DNA of 59,946 nucleotides, from contig JAGCPZ010000018.1 of the NCBI GenBank assembly GCA_017965445.1, positions 1 to 59,946 of the forward strand, in the 5' to 3' direction. The translations under genes were made by a program, and so were the position numbers. This DNA comes from Fibrobacter sp. Lineage in GTDB: Bacteria; Fibrobacterota; Fibrobacteria; Fibrobacterales; Fibrobacteraceae. Under the pieces are notes generated by a model. It saw nothing but the letters and a program-made list of their open reading frames with translations, ran no database searches and had not been told where the DNA came from. Of this stretch, positions 51,941 to 59,946 are shown in pieces; the first letter of the stretch is position 1; each line of letters opens with the position of its first letter.

Positions 51941-52480
51941 ATGGCAAACAAATACGCAGGAACTCAAACCGAAAAGAACCTTGAAGCCGCATTCGCCGGC
52001 GAATCACAGGCTCGCAACAAGTACACCTACTTCGCAAGCCGCGCCAAGAAAGACGGATTTGAACAAATTGCAGCACTGTTCCTGAAAACCGCCGATAACG
52101 AAAAAGAACACGCCAAAATGTGGTTCAAGGAACTCCAGGGCATCGGTGACACCGCAGAGAACCTGAAAGCCGCCGCCGATGGTGAAAACTACGAATGGAC
52201 GGACATGTACGAAGGCTTCGCAAAGACCGCCGAAGAAGAAGGCTTCCCCGCCCTAGCAAAGAAGTTCCGCATGGTCGCCTCCATCGAAAAAGCGCACGAA
52301 GAACGCTACCGCAAGCTCCTCCAGAATGTCGAAACAGCAAAGGTGTTCGAAAAGAGCGAAGTCAAGGTCTGGGAATGCCGCAACTGCGGACACATCGTTG
52401 TAGGCACGAAGGCTCCTGAAGTCTGCCCTGTCTGCGCCCACCCGCAATCCTACTTCGAAGTACACGAAGAAAACTTTTAA
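51941..52480 (+). CDS. rbr: Rubrerythrin
   Basis: Rubrerythrin reduces hydrogen peroxide in anaerobes. The 179-residue protein has the ferritin-like di-iron domain ([61 protein letters not shown]) and a C-terminal rubredoxin domain with CxxC pairs ([10 protein letters not shown], then [16 protein letters not shown]). The start follows GAGGG. It stands alone, with its own terminator, and fits a strictly anaerobic lifestyle. Confidence 0.97.
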   Translation: MANKYAGTQTEKNLEAAFAGESQARNKYTYFASRAKKDGFEQIAALFLKTADNEKEHAKMWFKELQGIGDTAENLKAAADGENYEWTDMYEGFAKTAEEEGFPALAKKFRMVASIEKAHEERYRKLLQNVETAKVFEKSEVKVWECRNCGHIVVGTKAPEVCPVCAHPQSYFEVHEENF

Positions 52481-52529
52481 TAGGAGAGCGCTTTAGCGCC
52501 ACTTCTAATTTATTTTAAATCTTCGACAA

Positions 52530-52561
52530 AACACCGCCAAGCATGTCGGCGGTGTTTTTTG
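52530..52561 (+). terminator. Terminator after rbr
   Basis: A perfect AACACCGCC / GGCGGTGTT stem with a 9-nt loop is followed by TTTTTG. Confidence 0.9.
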
Positions 52562-52564
52562 TAT

Positions 52565-52597
52565 AAAAAACTGACCCCGACTCACAAGAGCCGAGGT
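52565..52597 (-). terminator. Terminator after the tandem CBM-like gene
   Basis: On the minus strand ACCTCGGCTC-TTGT-GAGTCGGGGT (two mismatches) is followed by CAG and T6. Confidence 0.6.
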
Positions 52598-52634
52598 GAC
52601 AGTGTAAATAGATGTATTTACTTAAACAGCTATC

Positions 52635-54152
52635 TTAGCGGACCTGCATTTTCATGGTCTTGACAGCGGAACCCTGCTGCACGCGAACCACATAGGAGCC
52701 ACTGCGTACGGCATTGAAGGTATGGACGAAGCTGCCGGCAGCCATGTTTTCGCTATGGCTTTCGACGACCTGGCCCATCATGTCAAACACCTGAACCTTC
52801 ACGAGGCCGGACTTCACAACAGTCATCTGCAAGGTATTGCCCTGAAGAGCAGCCTTGAAGCTAGACGGAGCGGCGACAGAGCGGATAGCGTCCTTCGTAG
52901 CCGTGGGCAGAGTGCCAACGCACTTCACGTTGTCAATAGCCAAGTCGGTTCCGAGGTTTGCTGCAGTGAGCTTTTCATCGACCACCCAAGTCAACTTGGA
53001 AACCTTGGCCCAGGAGAAAGCCACGATGCTAGACGGAGCAGCATCAGCAACCCATTCCGGCTGAGTCATGGTAGATACAGTCACCGTCTTCCAGGACGCA
53101 GATTTTGCCTGATCCGGTGCAACGTGTTCATAGCCGGCGTCAGCCTTCACACCCGTCACCGAGGCGCGCATGTGGTGGCCAGAGCCCTTGTAATCATACT
53201 GAACAGCCGTGCAGCCAGAGAGCGTGCTGACATCGAAAGCGACTTCCATGCCGACGGACGGATAAGTCGTGTCACCCGGGGTAATGCCCGAGATGCCCTT
53301 CATTTCGAGATAGGAGTTGGTTCCTTCCTTCACAACCATATCCCAGGATTCGTCTGCAGCCTGAGTATTGGTGAAAGATCCACCGGCCTTGTACAAATAC
53401 CAGTAAGCCTTCTTGCCGAGATTTTCGGCAGTGGTGTTGCCATCGTCAAAGTCGTCAATCACAGCTGCGGAACTGGGCTTCGTGGGAGTATCGTTACCAC
53501 CACCAGGATTCGTAGAAGAACCACCACCAGCATAGCCAGTGCAGTTCACGTCATCGATGTAGAGGTAGTCGGCGGAAGCTTCGCCCTTGACTTCCCATGC
53601 CAGTTGCACCACGCTCGCCATTTTCAAAGCAACTTCGGTACCCCAGCCAGCATCCTGAGAGAGAGACGATACAGGAACTGTCGCCGTGGACCAGCTTGTG
53701 CTGCCATTAAGAGCTTTCGAGTGACGGTTGTATTCGGTCAAGCCGCCCTTTTCGTCACCTTCCATCACGGCCTTCAAGTTGTGGCCGGCACCCTTGTACT
53801 TGTAAGAAATCGAAGTACAGCCAGCAAGGCCACCTTCGACATTCAAGCCGAGAGTCACATAAGGATCGTACGGGTTGTCACCCTGAACCAGTTTGATGCC
53901 AGTCAAGCCTGCACCATACTTAGAACCGCCCGCAGCAGCTTCCGGAATCACCACAACAAGGCCGTATTCGTCTTCGGTGTTCGTATAAGTCGAAGCACCC
54001 TTGTCATTTTTGTCGTTGAAAGCATACCAAGCGTCATTCTTTCCGCCGGTGCTGGCCAAGCCATTGCCATCTTCGAAATCATCAATGTTAGCAGTCTGGG
54101 CAGAAACCATAGCTGCAGTTGCACACACAGTAAGTAGGATTTTCTTTTTCAT
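52635..54152 (-). CDS. Exported protein with two tandem carbohydrate-binding-like domains
   Basis: The ATG at 54152, preceded by GGAGG, gives 505 residues; the TTG 12 bp earlier is rejected. After the signal peptide (MKKKILLTVCATAAMVSA) come two related domains of about 190 residues: IDDFEDGNGLAS, then GCTSISYKYKGAGHNLKAVM and YLYIDDVNC; and IDDFDDGNTTAENLG, then GCTAVQYDYKGSGHHMRASV and LAIDNVKC. They look like CBM11/CIA30-type beta-sandwiches. No catalytic domain is visible. A sorting-like C-terminal domain follows (VKVQVFDMMGQVVESHSEN, then SYVVRVQQGSAVKTMKMQV). Confidence 0.82.
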   Translation of the reverse strand: MKKKILLTVCATAAMVSAQTANIDDFEDGNGLASTGGKNDAWYAFNDKNDKGASTYTNTEDEYGLVVVIPEAAAGGSKYGAGLTGIKLVQGDNPYDPYVTLGLNVEGGLAGCTSISYKYKGAGHNLKAVMEGDEKGGLTEYNRHSKALNGSTSWSTATVPVSSLSQDAGWGTEVALKMASVVQLAWEVKGEASADYLYIDDVNCTGYAGGGSSTNPGGGNDTPTKPSSAAVIDDFDDGNTTAENLGKKAYWYLYKAGGSFTNTQAADESWDMVVKEGTNSYLEMKGISGITPGDTTYPSVGMEVAFDVSTLSGCTAVQYDYKGSGHHMRASVTGVKADAGYEHVAPDQAKSASWKTVTVSTMTQPEWVADAAPSSIVAFSWAKVSKLTWVVDEKLTAANLGTDLAIDNVKCVGTLPTATKDAIRSVAAPSSFKAALQGNTLQMTVVKSGLVKVQVFDMMGQVVESHSENMAAGSFVHTFNAVRSGSYVVRVQQGSAVKTMKMQVR

Positions 54153-54211
54153 CCTTTCCTCCAAGTTAGTTTAGAGTTTAATTTAATTAATTGCAGTCCT
54201 TGTCAAAAGAT

Positions 54212-55246
54212 TTATCGCCACACATTGACTTCATAGTGGGCTTTTTTTTGCCCGACCTTGGTGCCATCAACGCGGAATTTCTTGACGAAGGGCGATTCCG
54301 CACGATTTTGATGTATCGTCATGATACGAGAAGGCCCGTCACCTCCCCCGCTACTGTCAGGCGCGCTTGCCAGAACGGCGATGGAATCGGTCGATACGGT
54401 GAAATTGTCATAGCGGATAAAGCAATCATGCGTGGGCGCCCATTCGGCGCTGCTGCCGCCGTGGAACGTCGAGAGGTAAAATTTATCGACATGCAGAGTG
54501 TCATAATCGCGAAGCCGGAGCGTATCGACATCCAGAACCAGTTCGCCGTCGAGCCATGCCTGCACGCGACCATCCTTTTCGCCTTTGCCCGGAGTTTTCA
54601 CCGTGTTCATCGATACTTTGTTTACAATCCGGTGCCATTTACCCGTCGTAAATTGCGCTTGTGATATTTTGCCGCCCAGGTCCCATTTAAAATCGTCGCC
54701 ATATTCAGAGTGTTGCCCCATGAAGTAAATCAGTTGTACGGCATTGCCACCCTTGCGCCACATGATTCGTGCGCTCCAGCCGTCGCCGGTTTCTGGCATG
54801 GCGTTGCCGGTGTAACACTTGCCGCCGCAGAGTCCCGGAAGTTTGCCGCCGAGCTGAAATTCAAAACCGTCTTCAAAAAAGATATCGTAGGCACTCCACA
54901 TGGTATCGGCGGTTCTTTCGAGAGGCTGGATAATTTGAGCGGCACAGGCGGGCGTATCGTTATCGTTCGGGCCGACGCACCCCTTGGGATACTTGAGTTG
55001 CAGCACGTTGCCGTGTTCTTCGCCATCATAAACGACTTTAGAATTCTGGCCACCGTTCTTGTCCATGGCGTACCACCAGCTTTTATCTGTGGTGTTGCGC
55101 TTGAAATCCTCCTTGGCTTCCGCATTGCCGTAAACACCGACTTCGCGGTTTTCGAAGTTGACAAACGAGACCGTGTCCGAAACGCTTTGAGCAAAAGCGG
55201 CACAAGCGCCAAAAAACAGGAACGAAATTCTAAAATTCATATTCAT
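54212..55246 (-). CDS. Exported polysaccharide lyase family 14-like protein
   Basis: The ATG at 55246 (or 55240) gives a signal peptide ending CAAFAQ. The mature domain has YDIFFEDGFEFQLGGKLPGLCGGKCYTG, WSARIMWRKGGNAVQLIYF, GKWHRIVNKVSMNT, GRVQAWLDGELVLDVDTLRLRDYD and KFYLSTFHGGSSAEWAPTHDCFIRYDNFTV. These features resemble PL14 and related alginate or glucuronan lyases with a jelly-roll fold. The substrate is not certain. It lies just upstream of the CBM-like gene, on the same strand. Confidence 0.78.
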   Translation of the reverse strand: MNMNFRISFLFFGACAAFAQSVSDTVSFVNFENREVGVYGNAEAKEDFKRNTTDKSWWYAMDKNGGQNSKVVYDGEEHGNVLQLKYPKGCVGPNDNDTPACAAQIIQPLERTADTMWSAYDIFFEDGFEFQLGGKLPGLCGGKCYTGNAMPETGDGWSARIMWRKGGNAVQLIYFMGQHSEYGDDFKWDLGGKISQAQFTTGKWHRIVNKVSMNTVKTPGKGEKDGRVQAWLDGELVLDVDTLRLRDYDTLHVDKFYLSTFHGGSSAEWAPTHDCFIRYDNFTVSTDSIAVLASAPDSSGGGDGPSRIMTIHQNRAESPFVKKFRVDGTKVGQKKAHYEVNVWR

Positions 55247-55404
55247 AAAAATATCAATTTTCCAACGATATCGGCGTATCATTTATCACACTTACCGGTT
55301 TTTCTTCAAAATCACGTATAACTAAGGATTTATTTGCCGTCCAAAAAAAACATTTATTATTTTTACATATAAAATTAAAGACAATCCACTTTAAAGGGAC
55401 ATAC

Positions 55405-56715
55405 ATGAAAAATATCACCAAATACTCCTTGGGTATCCTTCTCATTTTAGGAATTGGCTTGAGCAACGCATCCGAAGAGGAGTACAAACAATTGGAAGTT
55501 CACGTAGAGGAATGTCTCGATTATCTGGAGGTGTTCACCAACCCCGACTATAATCCAAAGAAAGCAATTCAAAAGTCCTATAAAAACGGCTCTTTATTTT
55601 TGAGTTTCAACGAAGAAGTCGTCTCACAATCAGAAAAACTTGCTGAAAAATGGATTCACGACTGTAGCGACCTATTTATTTCGGACAAATATTCTCCCGG
55701 TTTTTTCAAAGCCTCCCCCATCTATAAAGTTGTCACCGATAGAATCAAAAGCCAAAAAATTTCGAGAAAAAATTCCAGTCAAGGCTCTAGCGGAACTTCC
55801 AATGCTGAAAACGGCAAGTTCAAACTCAAAGCAACATTCTATCATGGTTATCTGAGCGAGCTTTCAATTATCACCCCCTACACCACACCATTCCAATACG
55901 ACTACAATGGGGAACACCTCATCTGGGGAGAATTCGATGACAAGGATGTCTTGGGAGCCTATTGGTCCAAAGGTAGTTTTGCGTTTAGCTTCAGCAAATC
56001 AAACGATTCGCTCCGCTACACATCTCCGTTCAAGACATACACATTGGAAAAAGATGAAAAAAGCATCTGGGGAGTCATGAAATCGCATCCCAAAATTTGG
56101 GAAGTCACGAATGTTCCTGAAGAAGCCACGAACGGACAGTTCCATTACGAAAAGAGCTTATTCGCACCAATTCCCAAAGGGAACAAGAATCATAGCTGGT
56201 CCGTAAAAATGGCGGCAAGCATAGGAGTACACATGTTCGCCTACACGAACGACATAATCAAAGACAACAACTGGATCGAGGAATCCACCAAATATGTAGG
56301 TGGATTCGGGACACTCGGTTTCACGGTTGACATTTCAGCCGGAATTGTACATTGTTCACCATCATCGGGAAGTTGCTTCGGTTTCGGCTCAGGATATGCC
56401 CACAACGCATACGATGGAGACGTTGTAGATTCAGAAAATTCATGGCACGGCGACGAGGAGACGAACAAAATGAAGCACACAGACAACCTGAAACTTTATG
56501 GCGAATACTATTTCGGAGGCCCATCGACAAAAGGAATCCGCGAAAGTATCGACATTCCGTTAAACGCCAGCATGAAATACCTTACATCTAAAACAGGCTT
56601 TTTCATTGGCAAATGGTATCGTTACGAATTTGGATTAGAAATATCCCCCATACAGTATATTCCAGGGATATACATAAATTACGGCATGTCGTTTAATACT
56701 CCAGGCCTTTGGTAG
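55405..56715 (+). CDS. Exported protein of unknown function
   Basis: The 436-residue protein has a signal peptide (about 1-22, ending LSNASE). The N-terminal half is helical with VEECLDYLEVFTNPDYNPK and WIHDCSDLF, and a Ser-rich spacer lies near 120-135. The C-terminal half has alternating aromatic/polar strands (LGFTVDISAGIVHC, KLYGEYYFGG, YINYGMSFNTPGLW), as in an outer-membrane barrel. No family was recognised. The next gene starts 3 bp after its stop. Confidence 0.72.
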   Translation: MKNITKYSLGILLILGIGLSNASEEEYKQLEVHVEECLDYLEVFTNPDYNPKKAIQKSYKNGSLFLSFNEEVVSQSEKLAEKWIHDCSDLFISDKYSPGFFKASPIYKVVTDRIKSQKISRKNSSQGSSGTSNAENGKFKLKATFYHGYLSELSIITPYTTPFQYDYNGEHLIWGEFDDKDVLGAYWSKGSFAFSFSKSNDSLRYTSPFKTYTLEKDEKSIWGVMKSHPKIWEVTNVPEEATNGQFHYEKSLFAPIPKGNKNHSWSVKMAASIGVHMFAYTNDIIKDNNWIEESTKYVGGFGTLGFTVDISAGIVHCSPSSGSCFGFGSGYAHNAYDGDVVDSENSWHGDEETNKMKHTDNLKLYGEYYFGGPSTKGIRESIDIPLNASMKYLTSKTGFFIGKWYRYEFGLEISPIQYIPGIYINYGMSFNTPGLW

Positions 56716-56718
56716 TGA

Positions 56719-57735
56719 ATGTTTCTAGCACGTTTTTTTACACTTGCCGTCATCGCTCTTCTTTTTTGCGGATGCACAAATTTTCAAGGAGCGACCGCAC
56801 TCGAATTCTTTTCGCATCTGGACAAGTCGGGGCGTTGGAAAACAACGCACCGCACCGATTTTGAAGGAAGAATTTTACCTGAAGACGTTGTCTGCATCGA
56901 AGCGGAAATATCCATTTTCGATTCAACAGATAGCAAAATGAAGTTTAACGGCAGCGCAAAAAAATGCTGGGACGAATACGGAATTTTAATTGATTACATT
57001 GTGAAAGATTCTTCTCACGAAAACTTGTTTCAGCTAAAAAGCAAAACAAAAAATGGTTATTTGCTAAGTAGGGACATCAACTTTCGTTATTCGGCACAGC
57101 CCAAATCCGAACCACTTAGCCATTCGCTCCAAATGACGAAATCTGATAATGGAACGAGAACATACACTCAAACTAGCGATTCAAAAAAGGATTTTGAAGT
57201 TCAATTTTTAACGGACAATGAAAAAATCGTATCAGCACAAATAAACTATCCTTTTTCACATGAATTAGAGATATCGTATAAAGAAAATGGAGATATAGCC
57301 CTTGTCATAGACAAGAATTGGGGGGATGCATACAAAATTGATTACACCAATGACGAAGAAGACAAAATAGTCTATAACAGGGAAATATATAGCTATAGAT
57401 TAAAGAAGATGAACGCAAACAAACAAATGGTCGAAGAAATCTACATCGATGAATTTTCAAGAAAAAAAATCCATCGAAAATACACTTACACTGCAGACGG
57501 AAGAACAGCAACCATTTGGGCAAACGGAGTTTCGCGAAATATCATTTACGAAAACGGGATATACGTCCGAGAGGAATATTACGATTATGCAGAAACGCTT
57601 AGACAAGTCGTCGAAATCGAGATTGATTCCCATGGGAACGTTATAAAAAGTTCCTACATACTAAAGAACACGGGCAATCCGGATAACAAAATCGAGTTGC
57701 AATACAAATACACCATTACATATCGGGAAATGTAG
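56719..57735 (+). CDS. Lipoprotein of unknown function
   Basis: The 338-residue protein has a short signal with lipobox FCGC (Cys at about residue 19). The mature part is beta-rich, with repeated short strands and turns (LVIDKNWGDAYKIDYTND, KYTYTADGRTATIWANG, IIYENGIYVREEYYDYA, EIDSHGNVIKSSYILKN) resembling RHS/YD-type or MORN-like repeats. The gene is coupled to the preceding exported protein. No specific function is supported. Confidence 0.72.
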   Translation: MFLARFFTLAVIALLFCGCTNFQGATALEFFSHLDKSGRWKTTHRTDFEGRILPEDVVCIEAEISIFDSTDSKMKFNGSAKKCWDEYGILIDYIVKDSSHENLFQLKSKTKNGYLLSRDINFRYSAQPKSEPLSHSLQMTKSDNGTRTYTQTSDSKKDFEVQFLTDNEKIVSAQINYPFSHELEISYKENGDIALVIDKNWGDAYKIDYTNDEEDKIVYNREIYSYRLKKMNANKQMVEEIYIDEFSRKKIHRKYTYTADGRTATIWANGVSRNIIYENGIYVREEYYDYAETLRQVVEIEIDSHGNVIKSSYILKNTGNPDNKIELQYKYTITYREM

Positions 57736-57843
57736 TCCATCTCCGACCTTTTTGATTTTTATTCGTGATTTTTAAAAGCAACGTTTTACTGGACGAACGC
57801 ACGGAAAAACCATCCGCGGATATGTACAGACAAGGGAACTGAA

Positions 57844-58032
57844 TCAGGATTTTTTCGTCAATTTGCCGCCCGCGATAAGCACTAAAAAGGCGGCACCGCC
57901 AACACCCACAATCTTCTTGATATCGCTCCAAAATTCACGACGCTTTTCTTTGCAGGATTCGCAAAGCTTTTCAGAGTCGTAGGTTTTATGGCAGCCACAT
58001 TTTTTGCATGTATTCCACAATTTCTGAAGCAT
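57844..58032 (-). CDS. Small zinc-ribbon membrane protein (62 residues)
   Basis: The ATG at 58032 has AGGAG 8 nt upstream, which sets this start; a longer frame from 58116 lacks such a site. Two CxxC pairs (NTCKKCGCHKT and KLCESCKEK) form a likely zinc ribbon, and one hydrophobic helix (IVGVGGAAFLVLIAGG) ends the protein. It stands alone between an exported-protein operon and an Rpn-type gene. Function is unknown. Confidence 0.7.
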   Translation of the reverse strand: MLQKLWNTCKKCGCHKTYDSEKLCESCKEKRREFWSDIKKIVGVGGAAFLVLIAGGKLTKKS

Positions 58033-58564
58033 AGTCAAACTCCTAAATTTTTTGGGATGTCGTGAAGCATTTTTAAAATACCAATTTTCGTTGGGAATAA
58101 GCGTAGCGGAGATCACAGATTTGGAAAAATACCGTAATTTTTAAGAATTACACCGATTGAAAGTTCAAAATTAGAGCGAATACTTTCTCGTTCAAAACGG
58201 CCTCTTGCCTCCCCCACAAATTATTTATATATTCATTTTCGTAGAGCATTAATCCCGCTGACTGCGTATTCGATCCGGGCGGGCTGTTTAACTCTCTGCT
58301 TGACGTCGACCTCCCTTTGTTTGCTTGACAGGCACACAATTCGAGGCAGCGTACACCCTATGGGGAAACTGGCCCCCTGACGATCAACGTAGAGCACCGT
58401 CCATAGCCATTGCTCATGGACATCATCAATCTGTCACAACAGGTTTATGAATAGGTGTCTTGCGTTTGTTTCTAGCCAGCCGTTCATAAACTACCAACAA
58501 ACTTCGGAAATCTGTGCTTTACAGATTTTTGCAAATCGCCGAAATTTTCGGCAAAGGAAACTTT
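58033..58564. other. Gene-poor 530-bp stretch with hairpins
   Basis: No convincing gene is seen. A minus-strand frame at 58148-58339 has no start signal. The part 58250-58400 is GC-richer than its surroundings, with short inverted repeats (GGGG...CCCC near 58361; TCCAT...ATGGA near 58400). Two hairpins lie just before the Rpn ATG: AAATCTGT / ACAGATTT (58508-58528) followed by T5, and GCCGAAA / TTTCGGC (58538-58552). A degraded mobile element is possible but not shown. Confidence 0.4.
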
Positions 58565-59566
58565 ATGAATCGAGAACAATACGCAGAAATGCTCCGCACA
58601 ATCAGTGAAGTTCACAAGGCAGGAGGCGATATCCGCAAGTGCATTATGGGGTTTCGCGAAAAATACAAGTACGTCTATATCTATAATGACTCTATTTTCA
58701 AAATGTTGTTCGGAAATCCCGAAAATATGAGGATGACGGCAAGCTTTTTGAATGCAATTCTCAAATTGGACGGTGGTGATTGCATCGACAATCTCACTTT
58801 TGTGAATCCTTCAGTGAATGGAGCTTTTGTTAAAACGGTTACTTCGGATGTTGTTGCTGAGAATCAGCGCTTGGAACGCATTGTTTTGGAGGTCCAACAT
58901 CTTGAAGACGAGACTTACAGCGACCGCTTGGTATTTTATACGGCAAAACACACTATTGCGAGTAAACCACGTGGCGATAGCTACTGGTTGCGTGATCTGA
59001 ACCTCATCAGTTTGCAGATGTTCAATGCATTCCCGAATTCCAAGAATTACCGTCACAGCATTCGTCTCAAGAATCAGGAAAACGAGGAATTTTTCAAAAA
59101 GCAGACGGTCACGCTTGTTGAAATTCCCAAGTTTCTTAAGGGTGATTATGCTTCGGACGAAAGTCTTTTGGCTCAGTGGCTTAGGGTTATTGACGGACTT
59201 AACAACGAGACGCCATTAGCGGTTCCTGAGGATTCTATGCTAGCTCTATTGCAGAAAAAAGCGAAATTGAGTATCTTTACTGAAGAGTTTTTGGTAAGTG
59301 AGGCTATGGCTATGAGCGACCGCCAATATGAACTGTATGTAGAAAAGAAGCACGCCCGTAAGGAAGGCCTTGAGGAAGGGCGAGCCGAGGGACGTGCAGA
59401 AGGGCGAGCCGAGGGACGTGCAGAAGGCCTAACAGAAGGCGCAAATGCCAAAGCTCGTGAAATGGCGAAAAAAATGCTTGAAAAGAACAAGCCCATTGAA
59501 GAAATCATTGAGTTTACAGAACTCTCCGAGTCCGAAGTTCTTTCAATCAAGGCATCACTCGTCTAA
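58565..59566 (+). CDS. Rpn-family recombination-promoting nuclease (PD-(D/E)XK)
   Basis: The ATG at 58565 with AAGGAAA upstream gives 333 residues; a GTG at 58514 is less likely. The N-terminal domain has YNDSIFKMLFGNPENMRMTASFLNAI, then VTSDVVAENQ and IVLEVQHLEDETYSDRLVFYTA, with the D and E-x-Q of the PD-(D/E)XK nuclease fold. A flexible C-terminus contains EGR-A repeats and a helical tail. Rpn proteins cleave DNA, and their genes can make a shorter in-frame antitoxin (RpnS). Internal ATGs with GAGG sites are at 59237 and 59312. Confidence 0.85.
   Translation: MNREQYAEMLRTISEVHKAGGDIRKCIMGFREKYKYVYIYNDSIFKMLFGNPENMRMTASFLNAILKLDGGDCIDNLTFVNPSVNGAFVKTVTSDVVAENQRLERIVLEVQHLEDETYSDRLVFYTAKHTIASKPRGDSYWLRDLNLISLQMFNAFPNSKNYRHSIRLKNQENEEFFKKQTVTLVEIPKFLKGDYASDESLLAQWLRVIDGLNNETPLAVPEDSMLALLQKKAKLSIFTEEFLVSEAMAMSDRQYELYVEKKHARKEGLEEGRAEGRAEGRAEGRAEGLTEGANAKAREMAKKMLEKNKPIEEIIEFTELSESEVLSIKASLV
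59378..59425 (+). repeat. Two exact 24-bp tandem repeats inside the Rpn gene
   Basis: Two identical adjacent units encode EGRAEGRA-type residues. Copy number can change by slippage in frame, since 24 is a multiple of three. Confidence 0.9.
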
Positions 59567-59588
59567 AATCTTATGGCATGAATAATTT

Positions 59589-59615
59589 AGCAGGCGGCAT
59601 TTGTTGTCGTCTGCT
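59589..59615 (+). terminator. Candidate terminator after the Rpn gene
   Basis: An 11-bp stem (AGCAGGCGGCA / TGTCGTCTGCT with two G-U pairs) is followed by only TT. The region 59616-59873 holds another hairpin (AAAGGG / CCCTTT near 59747) and a CGGGAT / ATCCCG hairpin (59821-59836) in the leader of the next gene. Confidence 0.45.
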
Positions 59616-59873
59616 TTAACAAAAGCGAACGAAGGACCAAAGCTCTACTTTATCCTATCCCCACAGAATTTCTGGCGGCCACTTTGGGCGCTGTGGAATC
59701 GCTCTTCGACTTCGTTCAGGACGTTGTCTTCGCGGAAATGATGTGTAAAGGGCTTTTTTCCCTTTCGTTCACACACACTCGCCCCCATTTTCCTAAATTT
59801 TAGCTAGTAACATTCTCTACCGGGATCGCCATCCCGATGGATTAACTCTCAACAAATGAGGAACAAACAAAAA

Positions 59874-59946
59874 ATGGCAAGAGCATTGATTATCGGTTGT
59901 GGCGCCGTTGCCACAGTTGCTATCAAGAAGTGCTGCACCTGCAGCG
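59874..59946 (+). CDS. Saccharopine dehydrogenase-like protein, N-terminus only
   Basis: The window ends 24 codons into the gene. The start MARALIIGCGAVATVAIKKC has a Rossmann NAD(P)-binding pattern (GxGxxxxxx) seen at the N-terminus of saccharopine/carboxynorspermidine dehydrogenases. GAGGA lies 11 nt upstream. The family call is tentative because of the short visible part. Confidence 0.6.
   Translation, partial: MARALIIGCGAVATVAIKKCCTCS

Noticed and set aside
58148..58339. Minus-strand frame of 63 codons upstream of the Rpn gene
   Set aside because: No Shine-Dalgarno, no motif, and odd composition; no support for a gene.

Overview
The window looks like chromosomal DNA from a Fibrobacter species (F. 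succinogenes or a close relative). The evidence is a protein with the F. succinogenes major paralogous domain (10218-11339), a TIGR02147-type regulator (50826-51659), exported cellulolytic-style proteins with sortase-independent C-terminal sorting-like domains, and a general gene content typical of the Fibrobacteres. No rRNA, prophage, intact IS element or CRISPR array was seen. One tRNA gene (Leu, anticodon CAA) is present.

Layout. 1-1305: a higBA-type toxin-antitoxin pair cut by the window edge, whose antitoxin carries a metallopeptidase domain. 1325-10041: miaB, a SPOR-domain protein, tRNA-Leu, panD, a flotillin, then a tightly overlapping run ending in rsfS and argS. 10218-11339: the paralogous-domain protein on the minus strand. 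11463-17942: purU, pyrE, exported proteins, a DEAD-box helicase and map. 18084-25011: a family 8 glycoside hydrolase, a three-gene cluster of unknown function with an EcsC-like protein, a large membrane protein and an EF-G of the mitochondrial/spirochaete EFG1 type. 25110-26189 (minus): a candidate small RNA and mazG. 26370-27549: dprA and a FtsB/DivIC-like gene. 27738-42124 (minus): an RND efflux pump, two related exported proteins, a 991-residue MBG-repeat surface protein, rpsF-rpsR-rplI and several membrane proteins. 42292-49519: trpS, RNase D, a membrane-anchored 5-FCL-like protein, a TrmH-family methyltransferase, a CotH-like protein and cysK with an unusual leader hairpin. 49589-55246: regulator plus lipoprotein, rubrerythrin, and two exported carbohydrate-active-looking proteins. 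55405-59946: unknown exported proteins, a 62-residue zinc-ribbon membrane protein, an Rpn-type nuclease and the start of a saccharopine-dehydrogenase-like gene.

The most striking unexplained feature is not a gene. At least ten intergenic spaces hold arrays of 7-bp units with a shared frame, roughly YTNNNNA (commonly CTNNTAA). At gene starts the units read in the sense direction, and in several cases the last unit runs into the ATG; at gene ends they mostly read antisense. At two places the array supplies the C-terminal codons and stop of the neighbouring protein. Several arrays also contain short GC-rich hairpins.

All functional calls rest on reading motifs by eye. No database search or folding program was run.
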